From: Aricia agestis
Lineage: Eukaryota > Arthropoda > Insecta > Lepidoptera > Lycaenidae
NCBI RefSeq assembly: GCF_905147365.1
Contig: NC_056423.1
Coordinates: forward strand, 3,638,501-3,702,500
Direction: 5' to 3'
Length of the DNA stretch: 64,000 nucleotides
Positions 54,856-64,000 of the stretch are shown here, piece by piece. The translations under genes and the position numbers were made by a program. The notes beneath the pieces are model-generated. The model was not told the origin of the DNA, did not search any database, and was given only the letters and a program-made list of their open reading frames with translations. Position 1 is the stretch's first letter. Every line of letters begins with the position of its first letter.

Positions 54856-54898
54856 TATATTGAATAAAACATTATAATTATATTGCACTACAACTTAC

Positions 54899-55160
54899 TC
54901 GATTGCAGCCTCTCCCTCCAGGCCATGGGGTTGCTGACGAGGCCCTGAAAGCCGGGCCAGTATAGCGGCTTGTGTTGCAGGTAGTGGGCCATGCCCGCGG
55001 CCGCCGCCGCAAGCGACAGGCGCGGCGGCAGCAGCGGCGAGCCCACCGCCGGCCGCGCCAGGATGTGGTCGATGCCGTGCGGGTTGGGCGCCGGCTGTGA
55101 CATCGAGCTCAGCGCGGCCAGCGGCGCGAACCCGTCCGGCGAACCGCGCAGCTCCGACAT
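54899..55160 (-). CDS. HGTX: Nkx6/HGTX homeobox protein, coding exon 1 (N-terminus)
   Basis: Encodes residues 1-87 plus the first base of codon 88 of an Nkx6-family transcription factor, a nuclear DNA-binding repressor that in flies and vertebrates patterns motor neurons and also acts in gut or pancreas. Seen here: PLAALSSM at residues 13-20, like the vertebrate PLAALHSM; GIDHILARP at 29-37, matching the GINDILSRP eh1/TN motif that recruits Groucho/TLE; a short Ala run at 51-55; and LYWPGFQGLV...MAWRERL at 66-85, matching the FWPG...WRDARL block before the homeodomain. The start chosen is the ATG at 55160 (AAG before it, good context); 35 in-frame codons further upstream run into the core promoter and are not family-like. 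The exon ends at A54899 with donor GTAAGT (54898-54893), phase 1, which fits exon 2. The exon is GC-rich against AT-rich surroundings, as expected for a coding exon. Identity is sure to the family; exact exon number is inferred. Confidence 0.9.
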
Positions 55161-55249
55161 CTTAGAACATCGCCACACTAACTGGTAGAGCACGACGCAT
55201 CCCGAGCGCGAGCGGACACCGAATGATCGCCCGAAAAAACCGCTCAATT
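55161..55249 (-). other. HGTX: probable 5'UTR of HGTX
   Basis: Runs from the predicted initiator A at 55249 to the ATG at 55160, giving an 89-base leader. Inferred from the core promoter only; an additional upstream non-coding exon is possible. Confidence 0.4.
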
Positions 55250-55278
55250 GAGACCGCCCAGTCAATCTAAACCTTATA
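55247..55278 (-). promoter_or_regulatory. candidate core promoter: TATA box plus initiator
   Basis: On the minus strand GATATAAGG places TATAAG at 55278-55273. The sequence TCAATT, close to the insect initiator TCAKTY, has its A at 55249, 29 bases downstream of the first TATA base, which is the normal TATA-to-start spacing. The start codon follows 89 bases later. Seen directly; activity is inferred. Confidence 0.5.
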
Positions 55279-55500
55279 TCCCGGTCGCCGCCCCTTCGTA
55301 GCGGCCGCGAGGCGCTATCGCCGTCCCGCTCGGGTAGTAGCGCGTGCGAGCGAGACGGCGCTGTGCGGTGTTAACACGCGAGCGTAGATTTAACGAATCG
55401 CTATTTAATGGCTCCTCTTGTCTCTTTATAATTAAGTCGGGTGCAGTTTTTGCGGTCCCCCCCTGCGCGGCGCCTGCCCCCTCCCCCCGCTATTGTCCGC
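55279..55500. promoter_or_regulatory. GC/CpG-rich proximal promoter region
   Basis: A block rich in CG dinucleotides directly upstream of the TATA box, with a GCGGCCGC site at 55301-55308 and repeated GAGCG-type words. It contrasts sharply with the AT-rich flanks. Open frames in it (up to 55715) reflect base composition. Likely the proximal promoter of the homeobox gene; no specific factor can be named. Confidence 0.35.
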
Positions 55501-56040
55501 CGGAAGGACGTATTTAGTTCTGCGGGTAGTTGATACTTTATGTGACAAACGCACGGGCGATGTGCGACGATGTGCCACTTCATGAGAAACACCCAGCGTA
55601 TTATATCGGAGGAAACGCACTTTTGATATCCCAGTTTGAGGGGTCGATAAGTGACTCTACTCACACAATAGGCTGAATATACTAACCATATGGGAGGAAA
55701 AATAACTCTCCACAAAGCAAACAGTTATGTGTTATAGTTGCTAATGATTCTTTTCAATAATAATATAATATACCCTGTACGTTCAAGGTAGAGCTTAAAA
55801 GAGAAGCAATATTGCTACAAAAGATGTCTTCCTGCAAAATGCTTTAGACCTCTACCAAGAAAATAGCGAGAAATCGTTACAACCTTTTTTAAAAATTAAA
55901 ATTTTTGGTAAGTAGAAAACTAATTTCAGTCCTGATTTATAATAGACCGCAAGTCTCAAATTCGTAATTATAACCATAAACTTAACAACCACCCTTTCCG
56001 ATTAGTTTATATCACATTAAAAAATATTATCGCGCGATCA
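55501..56040. other. upstream DNA, no gene recognised
   Basis: Promoter-distal. TATACCCTGTACGTTCAAGG at 55769 may be a scrap of a TA-type MITE end. Confidence 0.35.
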
Positions 56041-56051
56041 ATTACACTCGC

Positions 56052-56069
56052 ATCCGGCTCGAAGGACCA
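56052..56069 (-). other. tRNA-Tyr primer-binding-site-like sequence (copy 2)
   Basis: Plus strand ATCCGGCTCGAAGGACCA equals the mature tRNA-Tyr 3' end with CCA; reading on the minus strand it is the primer-binding form. The 22 bases 56051-56072 are identical (inverted) to 3391-3412. TGTAAT follows shortly in both. No adjacent gag-like frame. Confidence 0.5.
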
Positions 56070-56072
56070 CAA

Positions 56073-56496
56073 TAGTCCGCAGACAATGCCCGCACATGGG
56101 GACTCAATGGTAAAGCGTTTTTTAATCTGTATCCGCGGCCATTAGAGTCAAAAGCCTCACCCCAAACGGCGCAGTCGACAATGGAAGTTTGAAAAGTATA
56201 CAATTTGTGTAGACTTTAAACGGATATAGAGTATAGTTTTTTGTCTGCAGTAAATACGGATTTTATACGATACAGGACTGCGTGATTGATGGCGAACGAG
56301 AAACCACAAATATTACAATATAATAATTGAAAAAAATATATTATTCTTTCATATTAGTCCAGAAGTAGAGTATCGAATGAAAATGAAAATAAAAAAATGT
56401 AAATCGAATAATCATTATTGTAATGTTAAACAAAAATATTATTGAAAGCAAAAAAAAATATATTTTTTTGCATTTTCTATTCATAATTATTTACTA
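56073..56496. other. no gene recognised
   Basis: 56075-56180 is mixed-composition (GTCCGCAGACAATGCCCGCA, ATCCGCGGCCATTAGAGTC), possibly an LTR remnant on the minus strand or a regulatory block; the rest is AT-rich. Confidence 0.3.
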
Positions 56497-56669
56497 AGCT
56501 AAAATGGAGACCAAGGCCGGGAAATCAGGGTCTAGGTCGACCTCCAACTAGGTGGGACGATGATCTCCGTTTAGTTGCAGGCCCCTGTTGGATGGGAGTA
56601 GCAGGAGATCGGTCATCTTGGCGTTCATTGAGAGAGGCCTATGTCCAGCAGTGGACGACTATAGGCTGA
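56497..56669 (+). pseudogene. RTE-like LINE C-terminus, second copy
   Basis: In one frame: KLKWRPRPGNQGLGRPPTRW, then DDDLRLVAGPCWMGVAGDR and SSWRSLREAYVQQWTTIG before a stop, followed by an ATGATGATGA tail. Same C-terminal layout as 5276-5566 (GRP..RW.DDL, EAYVQQW..IG) but a different lineage; the segment between LKW and GRP is shortened. 5'-truncated and dead. Confidence 0.85.
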
Positions 56670-57399
56670 TATGATGATGATGATGAAACTAAAATGACAA
56701 AATTTGCAAATCAGAAAAACTTGATACGATTTGTGTTGGACCTTCATCATATTATCATTGCAAATTGCAATTATACTTTTTGAACCTGGTATCTCAAGCT
56801 TACAATTTATTTTATGAGCAGCGTTAACTGTCGTAATATTTTTGCACCATTAACTAATAAGAGCTAGTTAAATCTACTGGGGCTCACCCTAACTTGAACC
56901 ATTGTTGAACTAACTGTTTGACTTTCGACGTCACATTACAATAATTATCATAATAATAATAGCAATATTATAATAGTAAACCTCGCCCCAATTATTATAA
57001 ATTGTGTACTATTATTATTTAAATCTCCATTTTACAAGACCAATTTGACTGTAAAATTTTGACAAATTTTAGAAAGAATTTAGGTTATTTGCTAATAAAG
57101 AAACTCGTCCTATATATGTGATTTTATATTATAAAGGTAAAATATAAAATAGATAAGAAGACTTTTGCGAATAAAGAGTAAGTGAAAGTATGGACTACTG
57201 CTGAATCTTAAAGTGGACTTCAAAAAACCGTTTTAGACAGATAAACATTTTTACAATTCATAAGAAATCTAACAATTCAAAAAGTCAACCGACTACTTCT
57301 ACAATAGTAGCTGTAACAATAAACATTGCATTGAAACCGACAATTATTGCAATAAATATTGCATACATTACAATTTACAAAGAGTATCACACATTACTT
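56670..57399. other. no recognisable feature
   Basis: AT-rich upstream DNA. Confidence 0.4.
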
Positions 57400-57560
57400 C
57401 CGCTCCGTTTCCTCGTTTCAACAGTCTCAACAGTCGTCTCGGTGTTGCCGACAACAAAACTGTTGTAATTAATGACAACATTACAACGGACCGGATGGGA
57501 CGGCCGGACGCGGGACAATGGGACGAGATGTGACCGGTGGGCCGAGTTGCAGCGAGGTGA
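57400..57560. promoter_or_regulatory. candidate upstream regulatory element
   Basis: CCGCTCCGTTTCCTCGTTTC, GTAATTAATGACAACATTAC, GACCGGATGGGACGGCCGGA, GGTGGGCCGAGTTGCAGCGA: non-repetitive and GC-raised, about 2.2 kb upstream of the promoter. Role inferred. Confidence 0.25.
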
Positions 57561-57827
57561 AATATATAGCCTTTTTGTTGAATTTAATAGATTTTTTAAG
57601 TAGATCGTTTTAAATATTTCATCTTTACCTAATATTAAATTGTTTTATTTTAGAATATACCTAATTTTATTCATAATCAATTTTATCTAGAAATAAATCT
57701 ATATGTAACCTTACTTTTATACCTAAACAGAAACTACCAGTTTTCCCACCTTGACAAAAACGAAGATCGCACAATTCTTTAGAAGATATAGCACATCCTG
57801 CACATGCAATATACAAAAAAAATTGTC

Positions 57828-57880
57828 CACAGCCGAACATATTATTATAACCTCCTCCTTTTTGGAAGTCGGTTAAAAAT
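57828..57880 (+). repeat. end of the GGAAGTCGG dispersed repeat
   Basis: ACAGCCGAACATATTATTAT, AACCTCCTCCTTTTTGGAAG, TCGGTTAAAAA. Confidence 0.65.
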
Positions 57881-58089
57881 CCTATATTATATCCATTAAC
57901 GTAACTAGTAGGTTAAAAATAAATGTATGATTCGCCAGATGCTTTACGTTGTCTACATTTCTATTATATTATGACAAAAAACTTAAGTCGACAAAACAAT
58001 TTTTTGCCTTTATCTTGACAAATCTATACCATACCTAACTCTTATATTATGCAGGGTAGCTGTAAATTTTTCTTGAAATAAGCAACAAA

Positions 58090-58330
58090 AAATATTCTTC
58101 ATTTTGAGTATGAGCGATTAGCGATAAGCTAAGCGGACTGTGCGCTGTCACTCCGACCACACCTGCTCGCTCATTCATCCGCCGTCAATTAGGGCTTCAC
58201 CTTTACACCAATACCAAATCCCCTTTATGATCATATACACACGGCCTTACAATACACACTCCCGGTTACTATCGACCTTATTACGTTGCACTAAGTGCTA
58301 CAATCGCTCGGCAGGGTGTTATTTTTTTTA
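58090..58330. promoter_or_regulatory. candidate upstream regulatory element
   Basis: Repeat-free mixed block: GACTGTGCGCTGTCACTCCG, CGCCGTCAATTAGGGCTTCA, CCCGGTTACTATCGACCTTA. A CAATTAG homeodomain core is present. Role inferred. Confidence 0.25.
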
Positions 58331-59246
58331 ATTTCGAATATAATAGGCACCGTATAATGAGATTAAGGGATCGGCCACTAAATTAATTAATTTTTATATT
58401 CGTAATGCCTTAATAAATATTCTGTTTGAATATAATTGCTTTGGTTTTTTAAATGACGGTGATGAAGGTGTTGTCAAGATTGATTTAATTTTAGTACTAC
58501 TTTGTATGCTGAAAATTCATACAAATGAGTTTAATGTCGTAGCGAAATTTATTAGAATTATCAAAAACACTGTCCGTATAACTTAAAAGTAAGTGAACAT
58601 AATATTACCCAGTCAAATAAAAATACATTTCATAAAGTAGAATAATTCTACATCTTTAACAAATTAATCCAAATATCCATTTCAAAAGCCGTTGCGTTAA
58701 AGTTACACTATCAAACGGCAGAGCAGTATAATAATTATAGAGTATGGAGTATGGACACACAAAAAATTGACTCTAAATGCGAGGAATGGACTGCCAGCAG
58801 AAGCGCTACGCTAGAGCGAGATAGAATATAATAGCGTGCGCTGATTGGTTGACTCGCGGGGATGCTCCGCCCCCCCGCGCGCGGCGCTCCACGTGTTTTT
58901 GTTGCGTCAGACGCAAGCCAGCACCCGGCGCGAACGGACGTGACTAGCCGATAGAAAACTTCGCAACTTACGTATGCAATTTGTGTTGCACATGATCTGC
59001 ATATTACACAGCTGTACAGCTGCTGGAAGAGATTTTTGTTATTTCAGCATTATCTTTCAATTGCATGTGGGTACTTAGATAACTTAAATTCTGACAGCGA
59101 AAGATGAGTAATGACATCAAAAATGTATGAGATTCGAAATGATGCGCCACTAAGCGAAATGGCGCTTGCGAAGCTCAATTTGTTTTCTGCTGTAGCTCGA
59201 AGTTTTTGAAGTTTATTTTCTAGTATCAAGGGCCGGGCGTAGCTAA
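58331..59246. other. upstream DNA with a GC-rich patch
   Basis: 58790-58970 is CpG-rich (GCTGATTGGTTGACTCGCGG, CCCGCGCGCGGCGCTCCACG) with an inverted CCAAT box and a CACGTG site. It could be another promoter or a MITE; no gene visible beside it. The rest is AT-rich. Confidence 0.35.
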
Positions 59247-59528
59247 GGGTCAATTTATAATAGCGCAGAGACGAAGCGAAGCGAAGCGAATTCCCAATAA
59301 CTGAACGCAGAAAATTCAACCTTAACCTTAACATATACGTTACTTCTGCGAGACCAATCAGCGTTGGTCGGGCGCATCGACGCGAATTCGTGCGGATGCA
59401 CGCGCCTTTTTAAATTCTCAAAAGTAATAAAGTGCGTTAACGCTTTGGAGTAAAGGTTGAATTTGTTATGTTCATTTTTAATAATTCGCTTCGATGCGCT
59501 TCGACTCAGCGCTAGTATAAATTAACCC
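59247..59528. mobile_element. MITE with TAA target and GAAGCG-rich arms
   Basis: GGGTCAATTTATAATAGCGC at the left, GCGCTAGTATAAATTAACCC at the right, TAA at 59244-59246 and 59529-59531. AGCGAAGCGAAGCGAA and TTCGCTTCGATGCGCTTCG arms inside. 282 bases. A 94-codon minus frame over it is incidental. Confidence 0.8.
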
Positions 59529-59531
59529 TAA

Positions 59532-60420
59532 GAAGTCAGATTTTCAAAAGTAGAGTTTTAAAATTGAACTCTACTCATAGCGCTTACTTAATACTTTACA
59601 CAATTCTTATCAGATAGATATAGACTAAAATATAATTTTAATTTACATTATTCTTTTAACATTTCCATCGTGAGTATCGCAGACACAATAGATTTTCAAT
59701 TATTGTTATGCGGCAGCCGGCTCCCGCTTGGGGATTGATGGGTTATTGAATATAATAATGACATATCTGTAAATGAATAAAATATGCGTGATTTTTTGCC
59801 ACTCACTGATCCCAGATAGCACAGCATTATAATATTAAATCATATTCTGATTAGATTTAATAAACCAAATGTAACTTTTAATCAAAACAAAATGATGCTC
59901 TTAGCGGATCACTATAAAGGGTCACTTAATTTGATTAGAGTCTGTTTGATAATATTTAACATTGTTAAATGGTGCGTAATATTAAATAAGCGTCACGCTG
60001 AGGAGCCTCCCCAGTGGGGAACTGGGGAGTGAGGAAAAGCGGGGAGTTTGAGTAAGGGTTCTACACACCGAGACGCGAAACGATGCTGAATACTTCAGTC
60101 AGTATTTAAAGTCAAATTGCATTAAATATTTTTGTCAGCAAATTATGATATCAAAAATGTATAGGATTTGACATTTTAGCATTTTAGATATTTTTAGTTT
60201 TGTGTTTATTTTAAAGAACTCCATGTAGAATAGACCACATGTTTATTAATAAAATTAAAACACTGGAATTTACTGCAAAAAAATGCGGTTTAAAATTGTT
60301 AATTTAAATTTTGGCGTCAAAACGGATCTATAGTCTGTTAATCTGTATGACGTCATTACAGTCAACTGTTTGACAATTATTGACAATGACCTGACCTGAT
60401 CGTACCGTTAAAAAAGTTGT
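59532..60420. other. no recognisable feature
   Basis: AT-rich upstream DNA; GAGGAGCCTCCCCAGTGGGG with repeated CTGGGGAG at 60000-60045 is a local curiosity. Confidence 0.35.
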
Positions 60421-60507
60421 CATGCCCCGCGTTCCGATCGATCAAAATGCTTTAAATGGAGACATTTTGATAGTTTTTAACGCTAAATGGAACGCGGGGA
60501 TAGCATG
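60421..60507. repeat. inverted pair CATGCCCCGCGTTCC / GGAACGCGGGGATAGCATG
   Basis: Ends of a small palindromic element with a TTTTGATAG/CAAAATG-type interior. Confidence 0.65.
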
Positions 60508-60635
60508 TGTCACTAAACGCTGATTGGTGTTTTGAGGTCCGTTCCGTTTGAAGTTACTTTTAAATTTTAATTCATAATTTTTGTAAAAAAAAAACAATAT
60601 TTCATAAAATAATAACCTTGCAGTGGCCCTTCTTT

Positions 60636-60722
60636 TATATTTTTTAACGTTTTTTAAAGCAGAATTTTCGTAAATATTATATTTACGAAAATTTTGCTAT
60701 TAAAACGTTAAAAAAATTGCAT
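60636..60722. repeat. AT-rich hairpin
   Basis: TTTTTAACGTTTTTTAAAGC, AGAATTTTCGTAAATAT and reverse complements around 60682. Confidence 0.75.
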
Positions 60723-61129
60723 GTACCCTATTCCATAAAATGTATTCGGTATCGAATTTTATCGAAATCAAACGTAATTTGTCTATATCATTTGTACGTA
60801 TTAAAGTTGTGCTTTAATTTAAACAAGAAGATAAATCGAATACGATGACGAACATATTGTCACTTCTTCTGTATTCAATTAAGTTCAATTTTGATTGTCT
60901 TAAAAGCGCAGCGCCGCTTCTCGTCTCGGTGTAGTCCCTAGGGGAATCCCCGGACAAGGCAAAGCGGTCATTAGATTTAGTTTGTTTAATACGAGGCACG
61001 AGTAAGGGATTGTTGATTTATTCTGACATAATTGGGTTAGTATCCCTTAAACTGCGATTCAAATTGTGTATTTATTTTAATAATTTTGAAATCTTTTGGG
61101 ATTAAATTTTTGATAGAATATCCATATTA
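60723..61129. other. no recognisable feature
   Basis: AT-rich upstream DNA; small mixed block at 60905-60970. Confidence 0.35.
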
Positions 61130-61245
61130 ATGTTTTAAATGCGACAAGCGTGTCGATCTGCCTATCTCTTACCTCTTCAAGCCGCTGAGTTGATTTGCTG
61201 AAATTTGGTATGGAGATACTTTGAGTCCCAGGAAAGGACACATAA
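61130..61245 (-). repeat. CAGACAGA-family fragment
   Basis: AAGCCGCTGAGTTGATTTGC, GGTATGGAGATACTTTGAGT, CCCAGGAAAGGACA, reverse orientation. Confidence 0.6.
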
Positions 61246-61318
61246 AGAAAGAAAGAAAGAAAACAAAATATTATTAGTCAAATCAAATCAAATCAAATTA
61301 AATCAAATCAATTATATT
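61246..61318. repeat. (AAAG)n and (AAATC)n microsatellites
   Basis: AAAGAAAGAAAGAAA followed by CAAATCAAATCAAATC: simple repeats between two transposon fragments. Confidence 0.85.
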
Positions 61319-61450
61319 GCGAGTTTCTTACGCCGGTTCTTCTCGCCGGGTTAGTTCCCGAACCGGTGGTAGGCATCTGTGTAGCCCCGACGTTCAGAGA
61401 ATATTTGAAAAAATTTATTCTGAATAAAAAATTTTGAGTTTTGAGTTTGA
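61319..61450 (+). repeat. LINE 3' end fragment, copy 2
   Basis: TTACGCCGGTTCTTCTCGCC, GGTTAGTTCCCGAACCGGTG, TTCAGAGAATATTTGAAAAA and a TTGAGTTTGAG run. Same family as 2191-2300. Confidence 0.65.
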
Positions 61451-61502
61451 GTTTGAGTACTAGTAATTATATTAGTAATATTAGTACACACATGACACAA
61501 TC

Positions 61503-61741
61503 TATATATATAAAACTCAAAGGTGACTGACTGACTGATTGACATAGTGATCTATCAACGCACAGCCCAAGCCACTGGACGGATCGGGCTGAAACTTAGC
61601 GTGCAGGTAGATGTTATGACGTAGGCATAAGCTAAGAAAGGATTTTGATAAATTCCAACCTCATGGGGTTCAAATAGGGGATGAAAGTTTGTATATAATA
61701 ATACTTCTTAACGCGAGCGAAGCCGCGGGCAAAAGCTCGTT
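61503..61741 (+). repeat. GCGAGCGAAGCCGCGGGCAA family, copy 4
   Basis: ACTCAAAGGTGACTGACTGA, CAAGCCACTGGACGGATCGG and the end AGCCGCGGGCAAAAGCTCGT. Confidence 0.8.
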
Positions 61742-61880
61742 ACAATATAAGCAGTAGAAGAGCAGACAAACTAGTACAATTATTTAACGAATTGTGCCTA
61801 GATGTGGCCAAAAAAAGGTTCAGTTCGGCTAAGGCCATGCATGTTAAACACATGACACCGGTTTTCAACTGAACCGCTAA

Positions 61881-62038
61881 CGGCCGTTCCCAATATTTGA
61901 TCTATCTCTGGTTTTGCCCTACTAGAGATAGGAATAGCTCACATTAGACATTAGAGACATATAATTTATTTCAATTGTGAGCTATTCCTATCTCTAGTAG
62001 GGCAAAACCAGAGATAGATCAAATATTGGGAATGGCCG
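61881..62038. mobile_element. fold-back MITE with TAA target
   Basis: CGGCCGTTCCCAATATTTGA and CGGCCATTCCCAATATTTGA (right end reversed), continuing as TCTATCTCTGGTTTTGCCCT and AGAGATAGGAATAGCTCAC: arms of about 58 bases. TAA at 61878-61880 and 62039-62041. Confidence 0.9.
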
Positions 62039-62041
62039 TAA

Positions 62042-63730
62042 GTGAAATACGGATGTCATTTACTTAACTACGAGTAAACATCATATCACTAGGGTACTCT
62101 ACATAAGATACTTTCATTTCGCAAAAATGTAGGGTTCCCGCCCGATAAACGAATTTTGGCACAACGGAGTCACCTTAAGCCCTTATAATTCTTACTAAAA
62201 CAAAAAGTACATATTATATTAAAAGACTATACTTTCTTTCAATTAAAGTTGAACAACTTTTTTATTTTACATCAAAACAGCACGTTGTTTTTAATAAAGC
62301 TAGACAAGTTATTGATGGATATTATTTCTTTTCCCCTCTCACCTGTGAACACCTCCCCCCCCCTTCCTCCCAGGTGCTAACCCCTGGTAAGGTAACAAAA
62401 TGAAAACAATAAATAGCACCGTATTGGCGAATTAAAAAACTTTCAGCGTTACAACTCGGTAGATTAATATCGAAATGTGTTCAGCCGATTTAACGAGGTG
62501 TTTCAACTTTTTTATTTATATTTTCTCATTATTACGAGAGCTAGGGATTGCATATTGCTGATTTAATTTATGAGTGAAGTTGTTTTCGAATAATCTACAG
62601 AGTAATTTCAAAAAGTGGTAAGTAATTTATGAAGATATCGATCTTTAGATATTTTATTTCCTGTTTGTAAACTTACTTGTTATAAATTGTAATATTATAC
62701 CGCATTTATATATTATCCCACAAAAAAAAATTGTTTTAGTAAGCTATGTATGCAGTCTAGTTGTAAATGATCTAAAGAACATTACTGCATTCATAGAAAG
62801 AAATAAAACGTTTATTTGTGCAGGAAAACATACATAGTTTAGTTACAATAAATAATACATACATCATAAAATGTTTTCGAGCACAAGCCGACGCAGCTCA
62901 GCATATGCTGACTGTAAGCAATCAGCGCTGATCTTCCGCTGGGCCGACAGGTGACGTCACGGACATCAATCCGGGTTCACAGATGCAAGTTTATATAACT
63001 TATGACACAACAATATAGAAAGCAGCAAGTCACAAAAGTTTATTTTTAAGATGAAAAGAGTAAAGACACAAATATCAGGAATATACCTGTAGTGATCTCC
63101 TAAATCTAAATATTCACATTTTATTTTAACATTATATACTATTTATATTTACACGTATTTTATTTACACAAACAGCTATTTACAATATTACATTATTACT
63201 ATATTTAAAACAATAAAATATTTACAAGCAAAATCTTAATAACTATCGACCAAGCATCAGGTGCGCGGTCTGCTCGTTTAGTTATTACTTATCAGCTGTT
63301 AATATTTCACGGCTCACGCGCCGCGCGCTGTGGATAGCGAACCGGTTTCGCTAGCTGCGTACGCCTAGGTAGATGTGTTTATCGCTAGGCCGTACGCGCT
63401 GCGCGGCCGCGCCGGCCCGCTTAGTTCGTTTGCGAATTTGATGCGAAATACTCGCCCGCCGAAATCATAACTAATTTCCTTTCGTGTACGTAATAGACAA
63501 TAGTATACTGTACGATTAATAGCCTCAATAAACAGCTAAAACTACACACTGTTTTTACTTGCTATATACCTAAAAATATTATATCCTCAATATTAATCAT
63601 AGCTCAATACGAAATTGTTTTTGTGGGATGATAGTTATCAGTGTTATCACAAATACTTAGCAGCGTCCATATACATTATACTGTATACATTTCCACCATA
63701 AAAGCTTATACAATATACAAATGAATATAT
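62042..63730. other. upstream DNA, no gene recognised
   Basis: 62095-62175 is a CAGACAGA-family scrap (TCCCGCCCGATAAACGAATT). A C-run lies at 62347-62357. 63280-63440 is CpG-rich (CACGCGCCGCGCGCTGTGGA, GGCCGTACGCGCTGCGCGGC) and repeat-free, a possible distal regulatory element or promoter. 62880-62995 has GCCGACGCAGCTCAGCATAT, unclassified. Confidence 0.35.
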
Positions 63731-63885
63731 TTTTTTGTAATTTATATGGGCAAACGCTTCAGTCATTAAATTTTCCCATACAAACCACAAAAACGTTTTG
63801 CTCCTTCAGCGCTGCTACTTTGACATTATTTGGACTCTATTATGGGACACATAGTATTCATTTATCACTTTGTGTCACACCCTGT
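63731..63885. mobile_element. TA-type fold-back MITE, single arm
   Basis: TTTTCCCATACAAACCACAA, CTTCAGCGCTGCTACTTTGA and TTTATCACTTTGTGTCACAC, then CCTG: the right arm of the family, diverged; the left arm is mostly lost. Confidence 0.6.
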
Positions 63886-64000
63886 AAATCTAGATAGCCG
63901 GAACAAAGTTTCAAAGATCTCAATCTAAGTTCTCCAAGACGTAATCCGGAGTCCAGTAATTAGCGCCAGCAACTCCACAGCCCCGCTGTCCCGCTGTACC

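Larger units (their letters stand above)
35918..54898 (-). other. HGTX: HGTX intron 1 (about 19 kb)
   Basis: Lies between the two recognised exons. Donor GTAAGT at 54898 and acceptor CAG at 35918 are both good, and phase 1 is kept across it. It carries many of the mobile elements annotated separately, including the P-superfamily element at 41680. No further exon was recognised inside it, but a small or poorly conserved exon cannot be excluded without transcript data. Confidence 0.85.

Noticed and set aside
55161..55265. Upstream in-frame Met at 55265 as the start of the homeobox protein
   Set aside because: The extra 35 residues show no family similarity and would overlap the initiator predicted 29 bases after the TATA box. 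The Met at 55160 has better context.
55401..55715. 104-codon minus-strand frame in the promoter region
   Set aside because: Base composition effect; no domain, and upstream of the TATA box.
59050..59334. 94-codon minus frame as a coding exon
   Set aside because: It overlaps a TAA-target MITE and is driven by its GAAGCG arms.

Overview
This is a window of nuclear DNA from a butterfly or moth (Lepidoptera; species not determined). It is AT-rich, has eukaryotic splice signals and is crowded with transposon remnants of kinds common in lepidopteran genomes: tRNA-type SINEs, fold-back MITEs, and RTE-like and Jockey-like LINE ends. There are no bacterial operons, CRISPR arrays or stand-alone RNA genes.

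Only one real gene is recognised, on the minus strand: the Nkx6 homeobox gene (HGTX in Drosophila). Coding exon 1 (54899-55160) encodes the N-terminus, with a Groucho-binding type motif (GIDHILARP) and the conserved LYWPG...WRERL block. Coding exon 2 (35736-35917) encodes homeodomain positions 1-46 and stops at the classic 46/47 homeobox intron. The splice phases fit: one base from exon 1 plus two from exon 2. The last part of the homeodomain (WFQNRR...) and the C-terminus were not found, so they most likely lie beyond position 1. Intron 1 is about 19 kb and intron 2 at least 35.7 kb. A TATA box and an initiator-like site lie 89-118 bases before the start codon.

Layout: 1-35735 is intron 2; 35918-54898 is intron 1; 55161-55249 is the probable 5'UTR; 55250-64000 is upstream DNA. 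The introns hold dozens of mobile-element copies. The clearest are a 779-bp P-superfamily element with an 8-bp target duplication and a THAP-domain remnant; a fold-back MITE nested in another fold-back MITE whose uninterrupted copy is also in the window; a Jockey-like LINE 3' end nested in a SINE-like element; several palindromic MITEs flanked by TTA/TAA; and two sequences, one on each side of the gene, that match a primer-binding site for tRNA-Tyr. Between the repeats are non-repetitive patches of higher GC that are candidate enhancers.

No new multi-gene system was found. The most unusual signals are the structural insertion records, an approximately 567-bp tandem duplication at 32.4-33.6 kb, and MITE insertions 32 and 43 bases from the two visible splice donors of the homeobox gene.
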